The notes below the pieces were generated by a model, which searched no databases, was not told where the DNA came from, and saw only the letters and a list, made by a program, of their open reading frames with translations. This document shows positions 36,432-45,849 of a stretch of DNA of 64,000 nt, piece by piece. Origin of the DNA: Bacillus sp. 103mf. Lineage in GTDB: Bacteria > Bacillota > Bacilli > Bacillales > Bacillaceae_G. The first letter of the stretch is position 1. Every line of letters starts with the position of its first letter. The stretch spans positions 47,869-111,868 of the forward strand of contig NZ_FPAF01000012.1 in the NCBI RefSeq assembly GCF_900116295.1, read 5' to 3'. Made by a program: the position numbers and the translations under genes.

Positions 36432-36462
36432 ATAGGTATGAAAAAAAAGGGGCAGATATGAC
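36432..36462 (-). promoter_or_regulatory. Sigma-E-type promoter of cwlJ-gerQ
   Basis: On the minus strand, GTCATATC as -35, a 14-nt spacer and CATACCTA as -10 closely follow the mother-cell sigma-E consensus. It lies about 60 nt upstream of the cwlJ ATG. Confidence 0.65.
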
Positions 36463-36492
36463 AACCAAACCATGTTTTAATATGTATCTCTA

Positions 36493-36684
36493 TAGATATT
36501 AGTTGAAAAATTGAAATAAAACCCCCTTTTTTTAGGGGGCGAGAGCATCTGGCCATGCATAGAGGCGGTCAGGGCCTTTTCCTGCCACATGCAACGTTTA
36601 AAACAAAGGGCGAAAGCAAGTAGCGGACATTTTCTTGCTGCATAGCAGGGACTTATATGTTGAAAAATTAAAATGGATTTATAT
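36493..36684 (-). repeat. bcr1-like repeat, copy G
   Basis: An inverse copy with ACCCCCTTTTTTTAGGGGGC as the hairpin, TTTTCCTGCCACATGC in the core and AAAATGGATTTAT at the end (TTTAT 36678-36682). It lies just upstream of the cwlJ promoter. Confidence 0.77.
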
Positions 36685-36724
36685 CACTACTCACAAGAGG
36701 TAAGGATTATTCTGAGAGGGAATT

Positions 36725-36766
36725 GGATAATAAAAAGCTAGCAAATCTGCTAGCTCTTTATTATCC
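36725..36766 (-). terminator. Terminator of the D,D-carboxypeptidase gene
   Basis: GGATAATAAAAAGCTAGC pairs with GCTAGCTCTTTATTATCC around AAATCT. The stop codon lies in the stem. Confidence 0.83.
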
Positions 36767-38035
36767 GAATAATTTTGACCACATATTAGAGAAGAAATCT
36801 CCAATGGATCGCATTGTTAATACGAACCAATTTGCTTGTTCTACTTCCTGTGTTGTTTTTACATCGAATTTAGTTTGTTTATTTCCATCAAGGAAACCAT
36901 ATTGATCAGTAGATTCTAAAACAAGTGAGCCTACTTTGGCATTCTTTTTCACAGGTGCAACTAAGTTTCCGTCTTCGGAGATTGATTTGTTTGCTTCATA
37001 GGAAATTTTGTAAGGTGGTTTACTTCCTTTTTTTGTGACTACCGTTATCTCTTTTTCAGGTGTCACAGCTACAGTATCTTCTTTTCCTTTTACGACAGGA
37101 ATTGTATTATTTGTATCTATTTTCAATTTCTGTTTTTCAAAGTTTTTGAAACCGTAATCCATTAATGCACGGGATTCTATGAAACGCTCATCCATTGATT
37201 TTGTTTTAATAATAACGGAGATTAGGCGTAAATCACCGCGTTTGGCTGTAATGGTAAAGCAATATCCAGCTGTATCAGAACTTCCTGTTTTTAAGCCGTC
37301 TGTTCCTTCATACGCAAATGCAGCGCCTGGTAACATCCAGTTCCAGTTTTCCATACGAATTGGGCGCGGATGATTATCTGGGAAGTTTCTGAATCTTTGT
37401 TTTGTATCCTCCAATATTTCTGGATATTTTGTGATAATTGTTCTAGATAAGATTGCCATGTCTCTAGCTGATAAAGAGTTTTCACCGTTCGGATCTGTTC
37501 CTTCCGGATGCTTTCCTTTTAAATCAGCATTATTTAATCCTGTAGCATTTACAAATTTATATTTCTTTAACCCTAGTCTTTTTGCGTGTTCATTTGCGAG
37601 ATTTAAGAAATTCTTTTCACTTCCAGCGAGAAGTTCGGCAAGTGCAACGCTTGACCCGTTTGCTGAGGAGACAAGAATAGAATGATATAATTCTCTAACT
37701 GTATATTGTCGTCCTTTTTCAAATGGAACATTGGAAAATTCGTTGTTACGGGAAATCTCGTAAGCATAATCAGAGATATTTACTTTTGTATCCCAAGTGA
37801 TTTTTCCTTCTTTAATGGCTTCTAAAACGGAGTACACAACCATGAGTTTTGACATACTAGCAATTGCAAGTAATTCATCGGGGTTTTGTTCGTGTAGTAT
37901 TTTTCCTGTATCTGCATCAAACAGAATAGCAGCAGCGGCTTCGACATGTATATCTTCTTTTGCATAAGAGGGGGTTGCTCCTATGAAAGAAAACATGAGT
38001 GTAAGCCCTAATAAAATAGATAGCATTTTCCTCAT
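36761..38035 (-). CDS. D-alanyl-D-alanine carboxypeptidase (PBP5/DacA type)
   Basis: 424 residues. A signal peptide (about 1-25, ATPSYA) is followed by the serine-peptidase domain with SMSK (nucleophile Ser60, Lys63), SAN (124-126) and KTG (249-251). A C-terminal beta domain (about 300-390) follows. A final amphipathic helix (FVLTMRSIGDFFSNMWSKLF) anchors it to the membrane. It trims the terminal D-Ala from peptidoglycan stem peptides. It is monocistronic. Whether it is the vegetative or a sporulation member cannot be told without a tree. Confidence 0.9.
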   Translation of the reverse strand: MRKMLSILLGLTLMFSFIGATPSYAKEDIHVEAAAAILFDADTGKILHEQNPDELLAIASMSKLMVVYSVLEAIKEGKITWDTKVNISDYAYEISRNNEFSNVPFEKGRQYTVRELYHSILVSSANGSSVALAELLAGSEKNFLNLANEHAKRLGLKKYKFVNATGLNNADLKGKHPEGTDPNGENSLSARDMAILSRTIITKYPEILEDTKQRFRNFPDNHPRPIRMENWNWMLPGAAFAYEGTDGLKTGSSDTAGYCFTITAKRGDLRLISVIIKTKSMDERFIESRALMDYGFKNFEKQKLKIDTNNTIPVVKGKEDTVAVTPEKEITVVTKKGSKPPYKISYEANKSISEDGNLVAPVKKNAKVGSLVLESTDQYGFLDGNKQTKFDVKTTQEVEQANWFVLTMRSIGDFFSNMWSKLFG

Positions 38036-38178
38036 AATAAATTATCACCTTCGCATCGTTATTAGCATATAGCCTGTACTATTCTAACATGAGTTTGAAT
38101 ATGGAAAGATTACAATTTTGTAAGCAATTTGGATAATTTTTCTATTTTTTTTAGAGTTTCCTATTATGTAAAACAGCA

Positions 38179-38205
38179 AAAAAAGGGCAATTTTTGCCCT
38201 TTTTA
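38179..38205 (-). terminator. Terminator of hemQ
   Basis: AAAAAGGGCAA pairs with TTGCCCTTTTT around a 3-base loop. Confidence 0.85.
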
Positions 38206-38208
38206 CTA

Positions 38209-38952
38209 TTATATGTGTAAAAATTTTGCGACTTTTTCGCTTGGTAAAATGTTTCCAACGAAGAATGTTCCAAATTCACCGTAGCGTGCACTTACTTCAT
38301 CAAAGCGCATTTCGTATACAAGTTTCTTAAATTGAAGAACATCATCGGCAAATAATGTTACGCCCCATTCGTAATCGTCAAAACCAACAGAACCAGTAAT
38401 GATTTGACGTACTTTTCCTGCATATTGACGACCGATTTTTCCGTGGCTATACATTAATTTTTTGCGTTCTTCCATCGGTAACATGTACCAGTTGTCTTCA
38501 CCTTGACGACGTTTGTCCATTGGATAGAAACAAACGTGGTTTGCTTTTGGCAACGTTGGGTATAGACGCGCAAGAATTTGTGGATTTTGATATGGATCTT
38601 CTTCAGCAGGAAGATAATTACTTAGTTCCACAACAGATACGTAAGAGTATGTAGGAAGCATGTACTCCGCTAATGTTGTTTTATTGAATTCGGCTTCAAT
38701 TTCATTTAATTCTTCCATTGTTGGACGTAAAATCATGAACATAATATCAGCCTTTTGTCCAACGATTGTATATAGGGCATGGCTACCTTGTTTTGCAACT
38801 TCTGTTTTATTCCATTTTTCAACGATGTTTAAAAATTCGAACATTGCTTGCTGACGTTCATCACTAGATAATGTTTTCCATGCTGCCCAGTCCATAGAAC
38901 GGAAATCATGTAAACAATACCAACCATCTAACGTTTTTGCTGCTTCACTCAT
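38209..38952 (-). CDS. hemQ: Coproheme decarboxylase HemQ
   Basis: 247 residues from ATG 38952 after GAGGTGA; a GTG 9 nt earlier lies in that site. It is a chlorite-dismutase-like fold. Tyr143 in CFYPMDKRR is the radical-forming tyrosine and His170 in [13 protein letters not shown] the proximal ligand. The Arg that chlorite dismutases use distally is not in its usual context, consistent with HemQ. It converts iron-coproporphyrin III to heme b, the last step of the coproporphyrin-dependent pathway. Divergent from pta, as in B. subtilis (ywfI). Confidence 0.94.
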   Translation of the reverse strand: MSEAAKTLDGWYCLHDFRSMDWAAWKTLSSDERQQAMFEFLNIVEKWNKTEVAKQGSHALYTIVGQKADIMFMILRPTMEELNEIEAEFNKTTLAEYMLPTYSYVSVVELSNYLPAEEDPYQNPQILARLYPTLPKANHVCFYPMDKRRQGEDNWYMLPMEERKKLMYSHGKIGRQYAGKVRQIITGSVGFDDYEWGVTLFADDVLQFKKLVYEMRFDEVSARYGEFGTFFVGNILPSEKVAKFLHI

Positions 38953-39176
38953 TAGATTCACCTCGAATAGTCAAGTTTTACACGTTAACTATATCATATA
39001 TAGATGAAAAAGCATGTATCTTAGTTTCAGGCGCACAAAATTGTCACATTTCATAGCAGAATTTTGGGAAAATATAATCATTTTTATTTTATCAATTTTT
39101 TAGAAGCAATAAGTTTAAAATAGAGGTAAAAAGCGGTATTCTTAAATATGGATTTCAATTCGTAGGAGGGTTATTG

Positions 39177-40148
39177 GTGAGCGATTTATTTACAACAGTA
39201 AAAGAAAAAGTTCAAGGTAAAGGCATTTCTATCGTACTTCCTGAAGGTACTGATGAAAGAATTTTAGGCGCTGCAGAGCGTTTAGCAAAAGAAGAATTAG
39301 TAAAACCAATCTTAGTTGGTAATCAAGAAGAAATTAGCGCGAAAGCTGCTAGTATGAACTTAACATTAGCAGGTGTTGATATTTATGACCCAGCTACATA
39401 CGAAGAAATGGATGCAATGGTAGCATCTTTCGTTGAACGCCGTAAAGGAAAAGCAACAGAAGAAGCTGCTCGTGAAATCTTAAAAGACGAAAACTATTTC
39501 GGTACTATGCTTGTATACATGGGTAAGGCACACGGTTTAGTAAGCGGTGCAGCGCATTCTACAGCTGATACAGTTCGTCCAGCACTTCAAATCATTAAAA
39601 CAAAACCAGGCGTTACAAAGACTTCTGGCGTATTTATCATGGTACGCGGTGATGAGAAGTATGTCTTTGCTGATTGCGCAATCAACATTGCACCAAACAG
39701 CCAAGATTTAGCTGAAATTGGTATTGAAAGTGCAAAAACTGCTGAGTTATTCGGCATCGATCCACGCGTTGCAATGTTAAGCTTCTCTACAAAAGGTTCT
39801 GCGAAATCTCCAGAAACAGAGAAAGTTGTAGAAGCAACTCGCATCGCGAAAGAAATGGCTCCTGAATTAACATTAGACGGTGAGTTCCAATTTGATGCTG
39901 CATTCGTACCATCTGTAGCAGAAAAGAAAGCACCAGGTTCTGTTATTAAAGGTGATGCTAACGTATTTGTATTCCCAAGCTTAGAAGCTGGTAATATTGG
40001 CTACAAAATTGCACAACGTTTAGGTAACTTCGAAGCAGTGGGACCAATCTTACAAGGCTTAAACATGCCAGTAAATGATTTATCTCGCGGTTGTAACGAA
40101 GAAGAAGTGTACAAGCTTGCTTTAATTACAGCAGCACAAGCACTATAA
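39177..40148 (+). CDS. pta: Phosphate acetyltransferase
   Basis: 323 residues from GTG 39177, 6 nt after AGGAGGG; a TTG directly before it is too close. The single PTA domain opens SDLFTTVKEKVQGKGISIVL with PEGTDERI. It includes GLVSGAAHSTADTVRPALQI for CoA and phosphate binding and ends with GPILQGLNMPVNDLSRGC. It interconverts acetyl-CoA and acetyl phosphate for overflow metabolism and acetate use. Codon choice (frequent GTA, CGC) looks like that of a well-expressed gene. Confidence 0.96.
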   Translation: MSDLFTTVKEKVQGKGISIVLPEGTDERILGAAERLAKEELVKPILVGNQEEISAKAASMNLTLAGVDIYDPATYEEMDAMVASFVERRKGKATEEAAREILKDENYFGTMLVYMGKAHGLVSGAAHSTADTVRPALQIIKTKPGVTKTSGVFIMVRGDEKYVFADCAINIAPNSQDLAEIGIESAKTAELFGIDPRVAMLSFSTKGSAKSPETEKVVEATRIAKEMAPELTLDGEFQFDAAFVPSVAEKKAPGSVIKGDANVFVFPSLEAGNIGYKIAQRLGNFEAVGPILQGLNMPVNDLSRGCNEEEVYKLALITAAQAL

Positions 40149-40154
40149 TTATGA

Positions 40155-40183
40155 AAAAATCCCCGCATTTGCGGGGATTTTTA
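40155..40183. terminator. Bidirectional terminator between pta and lipL
   Basis: AAAAATCCCCGC (40155-40166) and GCGGGGATTTTT (40171-40182) form a perfect 12-bp stem. Confidence 0.9.
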
Positions 40184-41026
40184 ACTTTCTAACCCAAGTG
40201 ATTTGTTATTGCGATCAATCATGCGCTGTAAGTGATGTTCATATAGCGGTACTTCATCTACTGTAAGTTGTGATGGTGTTAATTTGGGTGCAAAGTGCTG
40301 TAATGTTTGTAAAAGGCGCATCATTAAATCTTGAACAGTAATTGTTTCACCAAGTAGTTCAGATAATGAAGCCATTGTACTTGGGACAATTTCAGGATAC
40401 GTAAATCTAGTTTCTTCATCTTGAATTGCTAGGTTATAAAAATCACGAACAAGAGCTGCGCGTGCGGAGCCGCTTCCTGTAGCACATAAGTAAATTTGAA
40501 CAGCTACGCCGCCGCGAATACGGCGTTGTGAAATACCAGCAAATTTTTTATCGTTAATACTTAAGTCATAGCTGCCAGGACAATAGGAGCCAACGATTTC
40601 TTTTGCTTCAATAGTAACATGGTAATCTTTTAGCATTTCCTTAATTAAATGCCACATTGTATCATAGCCAAGGTCGATATCGATACCTTTATCTGTTTCT
40701 TGGAATAGAAGTGAGACGTTTAGAACTCCTTCATCTAATACAACAGCAAGTCCACCTGAATTGCGGACGATAACATGGAAGTCTTTCTTTTTCAGAAATT
40801 CAATTCCCTGCTGTAAGTAAGGTAATCGTGTATCTTGAATGCCAAGGACAATTGTATTGTAATGAACCCAAGATCGCATTGTTGCAGCGGATGTACCATT
40901 TCCGACTGTGGTACATAACGTATCATCCATTGCGAAAGACTGTAGCGCATGAAATTGTGGACCTAAGCTTGATTGGTCAACAATGCGCCATTCTGATTGA
41001 GATAAAATCGAACGAGAATCGCTCAT
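40181..41026 (-). CDS. lipL: Octanoyl-[GcvH]:protein N-octanoyltransferase
   Basis: 281 residues, biotin/lipoate A/B ligase fold. [16 protein letters not shown] (86-101) forms the lipoyl pocket, [11 protein letters not shown] carries the catalytic Cys149 and [10 protein letters not shown] the conserved lysine. B. subtilis LipL (YwfL) moves octanoate from GcvH to the E2 subunits of oxo-acid dehydrogenases by a Cys-thioester intermediate. Its place next to pta is the same. The enzyme is distinct from LipM, which lacks this context. Confidence 0.88.
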   Translation of the reverse strand: MSDSRSILSQSEWRIVDQSSLGPQFHALQSFAMDDTLCTTVGNGTSAATMRSWVHYNTIVLGIQDTRLPYLQQGIEFLKKKDFHVIVRNSGGLAVVLDEGVLNVSLLFQETDKGIDIDLGYDTMWHLIKEMLKDYHVTIEAKEIVGSYCPGSYDLSINDKKFAGISQRRIRGGVAVQIYLCATGSGSARAALVRDFYNLAIQDEETRFTYPEIVPSTMASLSELLGETITVQDLMMRLLQTLQHFAPKLTPSQLTVDEVPLYEHHLQRMIDRNNKSLGLES

Positions 41027-41082
41027 GTAACTAACCCCTTATATATAAAATGACAATATTTATTATAGCAAAAAAGATTGAT

Positions 41083-41259
41083 TTTATAAAAACGGGTATA
41101 AAAGCCCTTTTCTTTTAGGAGGGCGAGAGGAACTGGCTATGCATAGAATCAGTCAGGGCCCTTTTCTGCCACATGCCAGGATTAAAACAAAGAGCGAAAA
41201 CGAGTGGAGGTCACTTTTTGTTTTAGTAGGCGGTAATTTATACGTTGAAAAGCCAAAAT
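41083..41259 (-). repeat. bcr1-like repeat, copy H
   Basis: A diverged inverse copy with hairpin GCCCTTTTCTTTTAGGAGGGC, core TTTTCTGCCACATGCCAGG and a decayed ATTTATACGTTGAAAAGCC tail. TTTAT lies at 41083-41087. Confidence 0.68.
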
Positions 41260-41288
41260 AAAAAGGATGCTATCATAGCATCCTTTTT
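41260..41288 (-). terminator. Terminator of rsfA
   Basis: AAAAAGGATGCTA pairs with TAGCATCCTTTTT around TCA. Confidence 0.86.
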
Positions 41289-41967
41289 ATTCTGCAATCT
41301 TTTCTAAATTTCCGTTTCGATCCATGCGAAAGGATGTTTGTGTACGTTCTTCATCGTCCATTAATGCCAGTTTACGTGCACGGTTCATAATTTTCATGAG
41401 CGTCTCGTAATCTTCTTGAACGGTTGTTGATTGCTGTTCTAATTTTTCAACTTTCTTTTCTAGCTCAGCATTTTTTCTCATATATTCAGCGATGTCTTGT
41501 TTCAATCTCTCATTCTCTCTTTCGAGTGCGGATACTTTTACATTAGAAGTTCCGAGAGTTTGTAGAAAACGGATAACGTCATGCATTGCAATGGAAGAAT
41601 TTGTTGGCATTGCTGGCGTAGTTTGCATAGGTTGAACAGGTTGCTGGGTATCAATACTAATCTTTTCATCCACTGTTACAGTAGATGGAATCGGCGGTGT
41701 ATATAAAAGGCGTTTTTTCGCTGGTTCGCCCCCATTTGCACGCATTTTATCTTTGCGATGTTTTTTCGCAAGTTGTAATGCTTGATCGTAACTATAGCGT
41801 ACGACAGCATTCCAGCGAAATCCGCAGGCTGCTGATGTGCGATTTAATTTATCACCAACTTCTTCAAAGGCATTTAATTGTGTACTTCCTTCGCGGACGT
41901 GACGTAAAACGGTTTCAGCAAGAAGTAAATCATCTTCTTCAGTCCAAGCATCTTGTCTTACTTTCAT
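41287..41967 (-). CDS. rsfA: Prespore-specific regulator RsfA
   Basis: 226 residues from ATG 41967 after GGGAGAT. A Myb/SANT-like DNA-binding domain (1-60: [34 protein letters not shown]) is followed by a P/T-rich linker (about 80-130) and a long coiled coil (145-195). In B. subtilis RsfA is made in the forespore under sigma-F and tunes that regulon. Place and architecture match ywfN/rsfA. Paralogues exist in the B. cereus group, so exact orthology rests on context. Confidence 0.85.
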   Translation of the reverse strand: MKVRQDAWTEEDDLLLAETVLRHVREGSTQLNAFEEVGDKLNRTSAACGFRWNAVVRYSYDQALQLAKKHRKDKMRANGGEPAKKRLLYTPPIPSTVTVDEKISIDTQQPVQPMQTTPAMPTNSSIAMHDVIRFLQTLGTSNVKVSALERENERLKQDIAEYMRKNAELEKKVEKLEQQSTTVQEDYETLMKIMNRARKLALMDDEERTQTSFRMDRNGNLEKIAE

Positions 41968-42203
41968 AGATTCATCTCCCTTTCTTTTTATCAATATCTT
42001 ATTTTTAGAATGGACAAAATGAATTACTTTTATACAAAGCTGCCAAAATTATGGTAGATTTTGAGTGAAAATATGTTTGTATGCCACTTGTTTCTTGCAG
42101 GAAGAAAACTTGCATCACATCGAAAAGAAAGGTAAAATACCATTTAGTGTTTATTGTTATATGTACTTGAGAAAAGTTTCAAATAGAGGAAGTGTTATAT
42201 ACA

Positions 42204-42428
42204 ATGGGAAACGAATTTCGTGTGTGTGATGATTGTCAGGCAACGAATATTAAAACGTTAGTACCGCGTTTAAAGAAAGTAGATGAATGTGCAGATATTA
42301 AAATCGGCTGTCAATCATATTGTGGTCCTGGTCGTAAAAAATCATTTGCATTTGTAAATAATCGTCCAGTTGCAGCTCCAAATGAAGATGAGTTAATTAA
42401 AAAAATTGAATCGAAGTTAAACAAGTAA
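42204..42428 (+). CDS. YuzB family protein (DUF1450)
   Basis: 74 residues from ATG 42204 after GAGGAAG. It has four or more conserved cysteines: CDDCQATN at the start, then [20 protein letters not shown]. The pattern suggests a thioredoxin-like/ferredoxin-like small iron-sulfur or redox protein, which is the usual description of DUF1450, but no function is proven. It stands alone with its own terminator, next to the Fur-controlled importer but upstream of that promoter. Confidence 0.8.
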   Translation: MGNEFRVCDDCQATNIKTLVPRLKKVDECADIKIGCQSYCGPGRKKSFAFVNNRPVAAPNEDELIKKIESKLNK

Positions 42429-42455
42429 AAAGATGCGATGTCGTATCTTTTTTTG
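42427..42455 (+). terminator. Terminator of the YuzB-like gene
   Basis: AAAAAGATGCGA/TCGTATCTTTTT stem with one G-T pair, followed by T residues. Confidence 0.78.
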
Positions 42456-42497
42456 TTTTGTGAAATGTAAAAAAGTTTTATATAACAAAATTATTGG

Positions 42498-42557
42498 TTG
42501 ACAAATTTTAGTTTGCATTTGTAGAATAAAAGACAATGATATTGATAATCATTATCG
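42498..42557 (+). promoter_or_regulatory. Promoter with Fur box for the siderophore importer
   Basis: TTGACA (42498-42503), an 18-nt spacer and TAGAAT (42522-42527) form the promoter. TGATAATCATTATCG (42543-42557) matches the Bacillus Fur 7-1-7 box TGATAATNATTATCA in all but the last base and covers the transcription start. Iron-replete Fur should repress. Confidence 0.85.
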
Positions 42558-42599
42558 AAAATCGAGTTATATTCTTGATTTTCTTTTTTGTTTATTAAT

Positions 42600-42618
42600 G
42601 AGAATGAATTTCATTTTC
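42600..42618 (+). promoter_or_regulatory. Second Fur-box-like palindrome
   Basis: GAGAATGAATTTCATTTTC, a 19-bp palindrome with one mismatch, lies between the first Fur box and the first permease gene. It resembles the classical GATAATGATAATCATTATC box. Confidence 0.6.
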
Positions 42619-42651
42619 TTGTTATACATATTGAAAGTTAGGATGTTATAG

Positions 42652-43710
42652 ATGGAAGTGAGTATGAGAAAGGTTTACGAAAAAGAATCGGTAGACATAA
42701 AAGAGATAAAAAGTCGTCCGCTTATTGCCTTGATAATTTTAATCGTTGGAACTGCTTTATTAGCTTTAAGTATGGCAGCTTCTATTTCATTTGGTGCTGC
42801 TGATATTAGTTTGAAAACAGTATGGCAAGCTGTATTTCAGTTTGATGCATCTACGACATATCATAGTGTAATTCAAGAATTGCGTCTTCCAAGGGCAATT
42901 GGGGGAGCAGCTGTAGGGGCATTTCTAGCAGTATCTGGCGCAATTATGCAAGGGATGACGCGAAATCCACTTGCATCTCCATCACTTATGGGAATTACAG
43001 ATGGAGCGGTATTTGGCATTGCAATCATGTTTGCATTCTTCCCCAACTCGCCATATTTCATGTTTGTAATTGCTTCTTTTATCGGGGCAGCATTTGGTGC
43101 AAGTATTGTATACGGAATTGGTGCAGCATCTCCGGGCGGACTAACACCAATTAAATTAGCATTATCTGGAGCAGCAATTAGTGCCTTACTAGGCGCAATT
43201 TCATCTGGGATTGCCTTATATTTTAATCTAGCGCAAGAGGTTAGTATGTGGCACGCAGGAGGCGTTGCTGGCGTAAAATGGACGAGTTTAAACATGTTAC
43301 TTCCAGTTGGTCTTGTTTGTCTTATTATCGCGATTATGCTAGCGAGGTATATTACGATTTTAAGTTTTGGTGAAGGAATTGCCATTGGTCTTGGACAAAA
43401 TACAAAGCTCATTAAGTTTATTGGAACCATTCTTGTACTTGTATTAACAGGTAGTGCCGTTTCTATAGCTGGATCTGTTGGATTTGTTGGTCTTGTTATT
43501 CCACATTTAACACGTTTTCTTGTGGGATCAGATTATCGCTGGATAATCCCATGTTCTGCCGTTCTAGGCGGGTTACTTATTGAGTGTGCTGATATGATCT
43601 CACGTATTATGAATCCGCCGTTTGAAACGCCAATTGGAGCTGTAACAGCGATGGTCGGCGTACCATTCTTCCTCTACTTAGCACGTAAAGAAGGGAGAGG
43701 GAAAATGTGA
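42652..43710 (+). CDS. FecCD-type ferric-siderophore permease, first subunit
   Basis: 352 residues, 9-10 membrane segments. The BtuC/FecCD signature LRLPRAIGGAAVGAFLAVSG, GAIMQGMTRNPLASPSLMGI and the coupling region GVAFGLGQ-like EGIAIGLGQNTK are present, ending in IPHLTRFLVGSDYRWIIP. It forms the import channel with the next gene product. ATG 42652 has a modest AGGATG upstream; ATG 42664 is an alternative. It is preceded by two Fur boxes. The next gene overlaps it by 4 nt. Confidence 0.9.
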   Translation: MEVSMRKVYEKESVDIKEIKSRPLIALIILIVGTALLALSMAASISFGAADISLKTVWQAVFQFDASTTYHSVIQELRLPRAIGGAAVGAFLAVSGAIMQGMTRNPLASPSLMGITDGAVFGIAIMFAFFPNSPYFMFVIASFIGAAFGASIVYGIGAASPGGLTPIKLALSGAAISALLGAISSGIALYFNLAQEVSMWHAGGVAGVKWTSLNMLLPVGLVCLIIAIMLARYITILSFGEGIAIGLGQNTKLIKFIGTILVLVLTGSAVSIAGSVGFVGLVIPHLTRFLVGSDYRWIIPCSAVLGGLLIECADMISRIMNPPFETPIGAVTAMVGVPFFLYLARKEGRGKM

Positions 43711-44717
43711 GGAAAGGAATGTTAACGAGAAAAAACGTATCAATTCTATCTAGTATTGGTATGTTAATTTGCATCGTATTTTTAATTAGCTTATATACAG
43801 GTACGTTCAAAATTTCACCAGTTGAAGTGTTGAAAACGCTCGTTGGATTTGGGTCAGAAGAGCAAACAACAATTTTATTTGATTTTCGGATGCCGCGAAT
43901 GATTGTTGCTCTTTTAGTAGGGTCAGCTTTAGCAGTATCCGGTGCAATTATGCAAGGATTATCACGAAATCCACTTGCCGATCCAGGAATTATTGGTATT
44001 AACGCTGGATCGGGATTATCAGTTGTAATCTTTGTTTATTTCTTCTTTGGAAAAGTAACGATGACTTCGTTTTTATCTGTATTCATTTTGCCGTTTTTTG
44101 CTTTAGTTGGTGCAATATTAGCGGCGGTTATTATTTATGCACTTGCTTGGAAAGATGGTGTTTCGCCGGTTCGTTTAGTTCTGGTTGGGATTGCAGTGGC
44201 AGCTGGGTTCAGTGCTGTGAGCTTAGTATTCTCGATGAAAATGACAGCGAATGACTTCCGTTTTGCTACGATTTGGTTATCGGGAAGCTTATGGGTGACA
44301 GATTGGAAATTCGTATTAAGTGCGCTGCCATGGATGCTTATTTTCTTACCAATTGCTTTTATGAAAGCGCATGTTTTGAATGTAATGAATTTAGGAGATG
44401 CGGCGGCAACGGGTCTCGGTCTGAACGTGGAGAAAGAACGCCGTAAGCTATTATTTATCGCTGTTTGCTTAGCTGGTGCGTCTGTTGCAGTTGCAGGGGG
44501 AATCAGTTTTATTGGATTAATGGCACCGCATCTTGCCCGCCGCTTAGTAGGCGGAAAATATCAAATTATGATACCAACCGCTGCGTTACTCGGAACATTA
44601 TTGCTATTGTTTTCTGATCTTCTTTCGCGCAGCTTACTTACAACATCAGAAATACCGGTCGGTCTTGTCATTTCAGTAATTGGCGCGCCGTATTTCATTT
44701 ATTTACTTATAAAGTGA
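43707..44717 (+). CDS. FecCD-type ferric-siderophore permease, second subunit
   Basis: 336 residues, 9-10 membrane segments. The signatures FRMPRMIVALLVGSALAVSG, AIMQGLSRNPLADPGIIGIN and GLMAPHLARRLVGG are clear. GTG 43707 overlaps the previous stop; ATG 43719 with GAGGAAAGG upstream is an alternative. It pairs with the first permease. The stop TGA lies inside the AAAGTGAAACTT box of a family 2 repeat, which separates it by 171 nt from the ATPase gene. Confidence 0.9.
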   Translation: MRKGMLTRKNVSILSSIGMLICIVFLISLYTGTFKISPVEVLKTLVGFGSEEQTTILFDFRMPRMIVALLVGSALAVSGAIMQGLSRNPLADPGIIGINAGSGLSVVIFVYFFFGKVTMTSFLSVFILPFFALVGAILAAVIIYALAWKDGVSPVRLVLVGIAVAAGFSAVSLVFSMKMTANDFRFATIWLSGSLWVTDWKFVLSALPWMLIFLPIAFMKAHVLNVMNLGDAAATGLGLNVEKERRKLLFIAVCLAGASVAVAGGISFIGLMAPHLARRLVGGKYQIMIPTAALLGTLLLLFSDLLSRSLLTTSEIPVGLVISVIGAPYFIYLLIK

Positions 44718-44867
44718 AACTTTAATCAGCGGGGGGGCTTCATCCCCCACTGATTATTAGTTGAACCAATCGGGCTTTTACGGGCAGTTTATCTCCCACC
44801 TAACTCCCTTGCTTTTGCCGAATTTTGAGGTGGGAGTATTACTGCCCGCGAATAGCGGGATAAAAAC
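44713..44867 (+). repeat. Stop-codon-associated hairpin element (family 2), longest copy
   Basis: AAAGTGAAACTT at the permease stop, hairpin AATCAGCGGGGG/CCCCCACTGATT, box TTAGTTGAACCAATCGGGC, then a nested stem in which CGGGCAGTTTATCTCCCACC pairs with GGTGGGAG and TACTGCCCG. It ends with AGCGGGATAAAA. It lies inside the importer gene string. Confidence 0.82.
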
Positions 44868-44888
44868 AAGATAAGGGAGACGATTTGT

Positions 44889-45680
44889 ATGCCATCTTTA
44901 TCAGTTGAGTTGATATCTGTTGGATATAGTGAAAATTTAATTATTGATGGGTTGTCTGTTGAAATACCTGAAGGGAAAATTACGACCATCATTGGTCCAA
45001 ACGGATGCGGGAAATCTACGCTTTTGAAAACAGCATCGCGTATTTTAAAAGCAAAACGAGGTACTGTTTATTTGGACGGAAAAGCAATTGAGAAACAGCC
45101 AACAAAGGAAATTGCGAGAAAGATGGCAATTTTGCCACAGACAGCAGAAGTGCCAACAGGTCTTACTGTATTTGAACTTGTTTCATATGGACGTTTCCCA
45201 CATCAAAAAGGGTTTGGCACGTTATCAGAAGAAGACTATCATTACATTCGCTGGGCGCTTGATATGACTGGTATGAAGGAATTTGCTAATCGTCCAGCTG
45301 AGGCGCTTTCAGGCGGTCAACGTCAACGTGTTTGGATCGCAATGGCATTAGCACAAGGAACGGACTTGCTTGTACTAGATGAGCCAACAACATATCTTGA
45401 TATGGCACATCAACTTGAAGTACTGAACTTATTAAAAAAGTTAAATGAAGAAGAAGGAAGAACAATTGTAATGGTTATTCATGATCTAAATCACGCTTCT
45501 CGTTTTTCTGATTATATGATTGCGTTAAAAGATGGAAATTTAATGAAACAAGGAGCGCCAGATGAAGTCATGACATCTGAAACGCTTCGCGAAGTGTTTG
45601 AAATTGAAGCACAAATCGTTCCGTGTCCTGTTGGTGGCAAACCAATTTGTCTTACTTACGATTTAATGACAAGTGTGTAG
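44889..45680 (+). CDS. FecE-type siderophore importer ATPase
   Basis: 263 residues. Walker A GPNGCGKSTLLK near 38, signature LSGGQRQRVWIAMALAQ near 140, Walker B LLVLDEPTTYLD and switch MVIHDLNHA are intact. It powers the FecCD-type permease pair upstream. GGGAGACGA precedes the ATG. Family 2 type hairpins lie both before and after the gene, so its expression relative to the permeases may differ from a plain operon. Confidence 0.92.
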   Translation: MPSLSVELISVGYSENLIIDGLSVEIPEGKITTIIGPNGCGKSTLLKTASRILKAKRGTVYLDGKAIEKQPTKEIARKMAILPQTAEVPTGLTVFELVSYGRFPHQKGFGTLSEEDYHYIRWALDMTGMKEFANRPAEALSGGQRQRVWIAMALAQGTDLLVLDEPTTYLDMAHQLEVLNLLKKLNEEEGRTIVMVIHDLNHASRFSDYMIALKDGNLMKQGAPDEVMTSETLREVFEIEAQIVPCPVGGKPICLTYDLMTSV

Positions 45681-45757
45681 ACGGGCTTAATGTTGTTCTA
45701 GCGGGCAGTAAATTACTGATGATAAAGCTTAAGGTTTACTGCCTGCTAGAACGGGAA
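45680..45757 (+). repeat. Long hairpin related to the family 2 tail
   Basis: TTCTAGCGGGCAGTAAA (45696-45712) pairs with TTTACTGCCTGCTAGAA (45734-45750), 17 bp with one G-T. It uses the GGGCAGTA motif of family 2 elements and starts at the ATPase stop. No T run follows. Confidence 0.6.
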
Positions 45758-45849
45758 AAAATTTAAAATTCTATAAATTTTTATATATGGTTGTTTTGTC
45801 GAGAGAGCTCTTGCAGCACTTTCACTACAACGGATAAGGAGAGAGAAAT

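Noticed and set aside
42873-43430. Long minus-strand frame antisense to the first permease gene
   Set aside because: The length reflects codon bias of a hydrophobic gene; the sense strand carries all FecCD motifs.
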